Source: Nemertoderma westbladi (Eukaryota; Xenacoelomorpha; Nemertodermatida; Nemertodermatidae). From it: a stretch of DNA of 20,004 bases. Under the pieces are notes generated by a model. That model worked only from the letters and a program-made list of their open reading frames with translations, was not told the DNA's origin and ran no database searches. Of the stretch, positions 15,918 to 20,004 are shown one piece after another; position 1 is the first letter of the stretch, and each line of letters begins with the position of its first letter. The DNA lies in the NCBI GenBank assembly GCA_032718475.1, contig JAUCBJ010004143.1:1-20004 (forward strand). Reading direction: 5' to 3'. Made by a program: the position numbers and the translations under genes.

Positions 15918-16880
15918 GGTCCGACGAATCTGTACAAAAAAGTACAAAAAAATACAAAATAGTACAAAATAGTACAAAAGAGTACAATAAAGTGCAAAAA
16001 TAGTACAAAAGAGTGCAAAAATAGTACAAAAGAGTACAAATGAGTGAGAAACTCATACAAAACGTCAAACTGTCAAACGTGTATACCAGTGTAGTATACA
16101 CTACATACACTACACTTGTATACAAATATAATTAATTGTAAGCAAATGCAACAGCACCGAAATCTGCGCCGCTACAGTGTCAATCACTAGCGGCCTTGGT
16201 TCTGTGGTCAGTATGAAATGATTGACTTTGATTCATGTAGATTTTGACTGGAAAACAAGTAGAAATAGGCTACACTTCGTATAATACAATATAATGCAAT
16301 AGGCTCTACATAGGCCTACTATGCAGTGGGTAGATAAAACTCCTATAACTGAGACTCAAAATTTAGGTCATAGTCTTAAAGTAGCTCATACCGGTATACT
16401 GAAGGATAGACTGATAGACCAGTCTGCCAGTAGACTATGCTACGTTGTAGCGTACACAGATGTATGCGTCTGTATGTACGCCTCTATCTGCAACTTTATT
16501 GAGTTCTCCCTATGCAATTTTGCGGGCTTGGGACCGTTCTTTGAACACAAAAAGCTGCATTAAAACTCATAAGATTGTATTGTAATACTCTCCTCTCCGA
16601 CTGCTAGACAGCTAGATCAGCCCCCGCTCAATGCATAGCTCGCCCCACAATCAGACAATGCTTTGTTTTACTTTGCACATCATTTGTACCCTCTAAACGA
16701 TTTGAACTACACTTGGATACACGTTTTACAAGCGTTTCCCACTCGTTTGTACTCTTTTGTACTATTTTTGCACCCTTTTGTACTATTTTTGCACTTTTAT
16801 TGTACTCTTTTGTATTCTTTTGTACTATATTGTACTATTTTGTATTTTTTTTGTACTTCTTTGTACAAATTCGTCGGACC
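15918..16880. mobile_element. Foldback-like element, copy B, with ~180-bp inverted repeats containing a minisatellite
   Basis: The left end GGTCCGACGAATCTGTACAAAAAAGTAC (from 15918) is inverted at the right end gtacttctttgtacaaattcgtcggacc (to 16880). The arms continue through (gtacaaaa)n / (ttttgtac)n minisatellite and into gagtgagaaac-cat-acaaaacgt-gtataccagtgtag, matched by ctacacttggatacacgttttacaagcgtttcccactc (about 16707-16746). The arms are about 180 bp each; the middle is about 600 bp without coding capacity. No clean target duplication is visible (TGTGGC occurs near both ends but offset). Confidence 0.8.
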
Positions 16881-16903
16881 CCGTGTGGCTAAGTCACACG
16901 AAT

Positions 16904-17003
16904 AGTTCCCAAAAGGCACTTTGGCATTTTGGAATTTTTTCCAGGTACCTAAATAATTGCAACCAGTGTAAATGCCAAAATGCCAGAGTGCTTTTGGGGA
17001 ACT
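16904..17003. mobile_element. 100-bp MITE with 29-bp inverted ends
   Basis: AGTTCCCAAAAGGCACTTTG (from 16904) continues to GGCATTTTGG, and is inverted at 16975-17003 as CCAAAATGCCAGAGTGCTTTTGGGGAACT, with three or four differences. Further ends of the same family lie at 17021-17056 (+), 18078-18112 (inverted) and 18138-18168 (+). No confident target duplication. Confidence 0.75.
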
Positions 17004-17899
17004 GTAGTATAAATCCTTAAGAGTTCCCTAAAGGCACTTTGGCATTCTTGCATTTAATTGTAAATCATTATTAGTGATGATGTTACTAGGCCTACATTAT
17101 ACAGTATGCCTAAGTGTCTGATTGTGCATAGCATATTAACATAGTTTCAGTTCCCCCATCTCGGTGGGTGTACATTAAATTTAATTAAAGCTAGCATACT
17201 AGTATTAGCTTGATTGAACATGCTTAAATATTAAATGAATTACCCCGCATTTGTAGGTCATACCTTAATGTAAATCTTTTATAAAAAAGTTTTTATAAAA
17301 CGTTCCAGATTATAATATGAAAGTGTCAATACGGTATTACATTTGTATTATTTTATATACAATACTGTAATACTGTATTGTCGCTCCATTCATTTAAATT
17401 ATGTTTATTCCTTTATTATTACGTCACGTGAACGTGAAGTAAACAAAATTGCACCCTAACAATTAGTATTAATAACTAACTATTAGTAATTTCAATGAAA
17501 TGAAATGTAATATAGGTAGATTTTGAGAGTCAGGATCAGGGAAGGGAAACGGAAAGGCAGGTTAGCTAATTAGCAGTGCTGGTAGACGCTAGTGCTATCC
17601 AACGTATTCTGCATGATATGGGGGAGGCACTAATCAGACACAACAGACTCAGTCAATGAGACAGAGGGGAGGGGGGGGGGGGGGGATCTGAATGCAAAAT
17701 CCCATCTTGGCGAATTAATATCCCGCCTCAATGTTAAATTCTCAATTTAGGGAAAGGAGCAGGTTACAGTGGCACGTTATTCTAGCCAAAACAACAATCT
17801 AAACACAATAGAACAGGTTACAGTTTTATTTTTGAGAGTAATCAGCTGTTACTTGCGTCGAATTTCCCCTGGAGAGGGATTAATTTGTATTGCGTCGAA

Positions 17900-17902
<3 letters not shown>

Positions 17903-17934
<32 letters not shown>
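17903..17934. repeat. Poly-C tract, 32 C
   Basis: Uninterrupted run of 32 C, the longest homopolymer in the window. The opposite strand could form a G-quadruplex. The 65-codon frame across it (17769-17966) is not a gene. Confidence 0.95.
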
Positions 17935-18077
17935 TATCTGCAGTCAATACTGCGAATGAATATTAATACTATGTTTAGTTTAACTATAACTAAGTAATAC
18001 TTTATCAATTAAATATTATTGTAGGTCCTACACACTTTACACTTTACGTTATCTCAGTGAATAATGAATTTCAACTA

Positions 18078-18168
18078 AATGCCAGAATGCCAATGTAATG
18101 TGCCTTTGGGGAAATGTGAGAATCATTCTACAGTCAGACAGTTCCCCAAAAGCACTGTGGCATTTTAT
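18078..18168. repeat. Paired ends of the TTCCCC/GGCAC MITE family
   Basis: aaatgccagaatgccaatgtaatgtgcctttggggaa (18076-18112) is an inverted end and agttccccaaaagcactgtggcatttt (about 18138-18168) a direct end, separated by a 25-nt spacer. The same tail-to-tail arrangement (inverted end, short spacer, direct end) occurs at 16975-17056. Confidence 0.6.
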
Positions 18169-18272
18169 GTAGATAGGTAGAGTGACAAGCCGACTTAGTA
18201 TGCTTTAATATAATTTAATCGTACACCCACCGACCCTATTGAAAAGTTTTATTTTCTCCGCCGAACGCGGCG

Positions 18273-18455
18273 CCGGGTGCCAAAAATCCTGCGCCGGCTC
18301 TGAGCAAAACCACGCTGGGTGCAAAAAATCCTGCGCCAGCTTTGAGCAAAACCCACGCCCATGCCGGGTGCAAAAATCCTGCGCTGGCTCTGTGCAATGC
18401 AAAATGCTGCGCCGGGTGAAAAATCTTCCACCGGCTCTTCAAAGTTGCACCGGGC
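18273..18455. repeat. 42-49-bp GC-rich tandem repeat (4 copies)
   Basis: Units start ccgggtgc-aaaaatcctgcgccggctctgagcaaaa at 18273, 18315, 18364 and 18412, with a partial at 18450. Open frames occur on both strands over it but are chance products of the repeat. It differs strongly in GC from its surroundings. Confidence 0.85.
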
Positions 18456-18604
18456 TGACTGGTATAAAACATAAAATCTATGGCTGTTATACTGTTCAGT
18501 ACCTGTAGTTTGTTCTGTTATCTATACTGTAATACTGCTGCATATACTGTATACTGTATTTAATTTATAGAATATGTATGACGTATATAATGAAACATAT
18601 CCCC

Positions 18605-18645
18605 CATTACCCCCCCCCCCCCTCCCCCCTCCCCCCCACCCCCTG
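18605..18645. repeat. C-rich low-complexity tract
   Basis: Interrupted poly-C with t and a interruptions. Confidence 0.9.
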
Positions 18646-18649
18646 TCTT

Positions 18650-19320
18650 GAGTTGATGGTACGGGTACCTACAAGAGACATGTATTCATTTAATACATAT
18701 TATATTCATAAATACTGCATGATATCGTATTCGAATTCGACAAACTTATGTTCCGTAGAAAGTAATAATAAGATACCAAAATAAATGTATGGGGAAGGAT
18801 TTGGATATTTGAATATATTAAACTTTATATGATTTAATAATTATTATTTCTTGCATAAACTAAATCATCAGGTACAGCAGTACAGCGTGCCTTAATAAGT
18901 ATTCATGGTATTGGCATTTGTTTGTAAAGTAGCACTTTTGGAAATTGTGCTAATCCGAGTTGTTACTTAAACGAACGAAAGTTCGTGGTAAGTGGGTGGG
19001 TGAAATGAAAATAAGGATACAGAGACGGAAAACCTTAAAGACAAATGCAACAAGTACAGTAGTTTCGTTGTTTTATTCAAAAAGTGTAACATTACGAAAC
19101 AACTACTTAATAAACACTGCATGTAAATTTTTGTTATCAAGTAAGATATACATTTTTCGAAATTAGTCAAATGTTACAATAATGATTATAAATTATAGAA
19201 AGAATATTAAAGACTACTTCAGTAGGCCTAGTCCTTGTATTTATGTACTTAGACGCAATAGAGTTAAAATTACTAAGACGAGTTGGTAGAATGTTGAAAC
19301 CATAATAAAATGAGTTTACA
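18650..19320. other. AT-rich intergenic sequence
   Basis: No gene is supported. Short open frames on both strands around 18960-19170 have no protein-like features. The part nearest 19320 may be the 3' end or target flank of the Penelope-like element; I cannot place the boundary. Confidence 0.5.
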
Positions 19321-19334
19321 GTGCAAGTACGGAC

Positions 19335-19363
19335 GTTTCGTTATTTACTAATAACATCATCAG
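19335..19363 (-). ncRNA. Hammerhead-ribozyme-like core in the Penelope-like element 3' flank
   Basis: On the - strand, CTGATGA (19357-19363) is followed by an inverted pair gttat/ataac (19351-19355/19340-19344) and then GAAAC (19335-19339), the order of the hammerhead core (CUGANGA, stem II, GAAA). Penelope-like elements are known to carry hammerhead motifs. An extra base separates CTGATGA from the stem, and I could not define stems I and III or a cleavage site, so activity is unproven. Confidence 0.4.
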
Positions 19364-19475
19364 CGTAAATAAGCGGCACAAACAGACAATAAAACAGTTA
19401 TACAATTAAACCTAGTGTAGGACTACAACAAAAGTTCAAATTACCCGCCAATTCCTAACAAGAAGTACTGTAAGC

Positions 19476-20004
19476 TCAAAACAAAAATAAGGGAAAAGAT
19501 GATTCTTGGATGTTGAGAGAAGGTCTGTATTTTCGAATTAGTATGCTTTCCTTAATTAAGATGTCATAACTGTTCGAAGCACGGGAGAAAATTGAAAAGT
19601 CATCATAATGTACACTATGATTTGTTTCAAGTGAGTGATCACGTATAGCTGAGTGCTTGGGTGCGACAGGTTTTCCCGTGCGGGGTGATAACCCTAGATG
19701 CTCCGACACTCTGACCTTATAGTGGCGTATTGATTTGCCAAAATAAGTGGCCGCACAGCCACTGCACTTAAATTTATAAATGGTCAGGGGACGGAGCTCT
19801 GAGGGTAATTTATCCTTAAACGGGAAAAAGCTACTTAAGCGACAGGAGGGAAGGGAGATAATTCTCAGTTCAACTGATGGGAAAGCCTTAGATATAATAC
19901 GGAGTCGTTTATAAAGTAAATGTGACTGGGCACCCAAATATGGCAAGCACAACAGTACGCGTTTCTTGGGTACTGTAGTAACTAGAGGTTTAACAGGCCC
20001 AACT
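19476..20004 (-). CDS. Penelope-like element, C-terminal end of Pol with GIY-YIG endonuclease (partial)
   Basis: C-terminal part of a Penelope-like retroelement protein. The endonuclease nicks target DNA to prime reverse transcription. The frame is open from the right edge (no start seen; an apparent TTG start at 19952 is artificial) to a stop at 19476-19478. The sequence starts with the end of the RT thumb (LPYLGAQSHLLYKRL, RLSSFFPFKDKLP) and continues into GIY-YIG: IYKFKCSGCAATYFGKSIRH (YFG in place of YIG), the conserved Arg in KVRVSEH, the catalytic Glu in IKESILIRKYRPSLN, and the Cys pair plus H-x5-H (HSAIRDH) that form the zinc-binding motif typical of Penelope-like elements. No frameshift is seen over 175 codons, so this copy may be relatively young. 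The rest lies beyond the window. Confidence 0.88.
   Translation of the reverse strand, partial: VGPVKPLVTTVPKKRVLLCLPYLGAQSHLLYKRLRIISKAFPSVELRIISLPSCRLSSFFPFKDKLPSELRPLTIYKFKCSGCAATYFGKSIRHYKVRVSEHLGLSPRTGKPVAPKHSAIRDHSLETNHSVHYDDFSIFSRASNSYDILIKESILIRKYRPSLNIQESSFPLFLF

Larger units (their letters stand above)
17161..18233. mobile_element. 1.07-kb non-coding element with 37-bp inverted ends
   Basis: tcggtgggtgtacattaaat (17161 on, to about 17200, catact) is inverted at 18197-18233 (agtatgctttaatataattt...gtacacccaccga) with a few differences. The inside has no gene. It holds a 15-G tract (17671-17685), a 32-C tract (17903-17934) and, near the right end, two ends of the TTCCCC/GGCAC MITE family. 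Probably a non-autonomous DNA transposon, or an inverted duplication. Confidence 0.6.

Noticed and set aside
15910-16890. 8-bp target duplication (TGTGGC-like) for Foldback-like copy B
   Set aside because: The matching hexamers are offset by two bases relative to the inverted ends and imperfect beyond six bases.
17769-17966. ORF with poly-proline
   Set aside because: Proline run comes only from the 32-C homopolymer.
18205-18508. Cys/Ala-rich ORFs on both strands
   Set aside because: Products of the 42-49-bp tandem repeat; frames exist on both strands.

Overview
The window is non-genic, repeat-dense metazoan DNA. It has no bacterial-style genes. The main content is one very large BEL/Pao-type LTR retrotransposon on the + strand. 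It runs in from the left edge and ends at a 3' LTR (about 11219-11797). The right side is AT-rich DNA made of degenerate tandem repeats, non-autonomous DNA transposons and, at the right edge, the 3' end of a Penelope-like element on the - strand. BEL/Pao and GIY-YIG Penelope-like elements together indicate an animal genome, probably an invertebrate. I cannot name the phylum. Long poly-G/poly-C tracts are unusually frequent (14-32 nt; at least eight).

Retrotransposon, 1-11797 (5' LTR and primer-binding site lie outside). From left to right: an Asn-rich, tandem-repeat-bearing N-terminal Gag region (1-1803) with poly-G tracts and frame changes; a Gag (DUF1759-like) / CCHC knuckle / aspartic protease block (1804-3590); reverse transcriptase with YVDD (3575-4401); a Pao A17-type segment (4365-4790); RNase H (4756-5268); the integrase H2C2 zinc region and DDE core (5219-6596); and a DUF5641-like tail (to 6857). 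Pol is broken by about nine frame changes, a TGA and the loss of the first integrase Asp, so this copy is defective unless the assembly has many indels.

The unusual part lies between pol and the 3' LTR. There is a PPT-like G tract just after pol, an ~8-copy 51-bp tandem array (about 6995-7430), and then a second large reading frame (7915-10163, continuing past one TAG to 10499). I do not recognise this protein. It has no visible signal peptide or membrane segment, so it does not look like an Env. It ends in three CCHC-type zinc knuckles, as a nucleocapsid/Gag does. A cluster of four RNA hairpins follows, the last abutting the polypurine tract and the LTR. A BEL/Pao element with a second, Gag-like zinc-knuckle protein downstream of pol is the best candidate here for something undescribed.

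Flank, 11798-20004. A ~200-bp tandem repeat with a CTCF-like CCCTCTAGCGG core starts right at the LTR. Further on are GC-rich repeats, two copies of a Foldback-like element whose ~180-bp inverted repeats contain a (gtacaaaa)n minisatellite (one copy carries a 448-bp MITE, the other preserves the empty site), a 1.07-kb element with 37-bp inverted repeats, a small MITE family, and the Penelope-like GIY-YIG endonuclease end (19476-20004) with a hammerhead-like core in its 3' flank.
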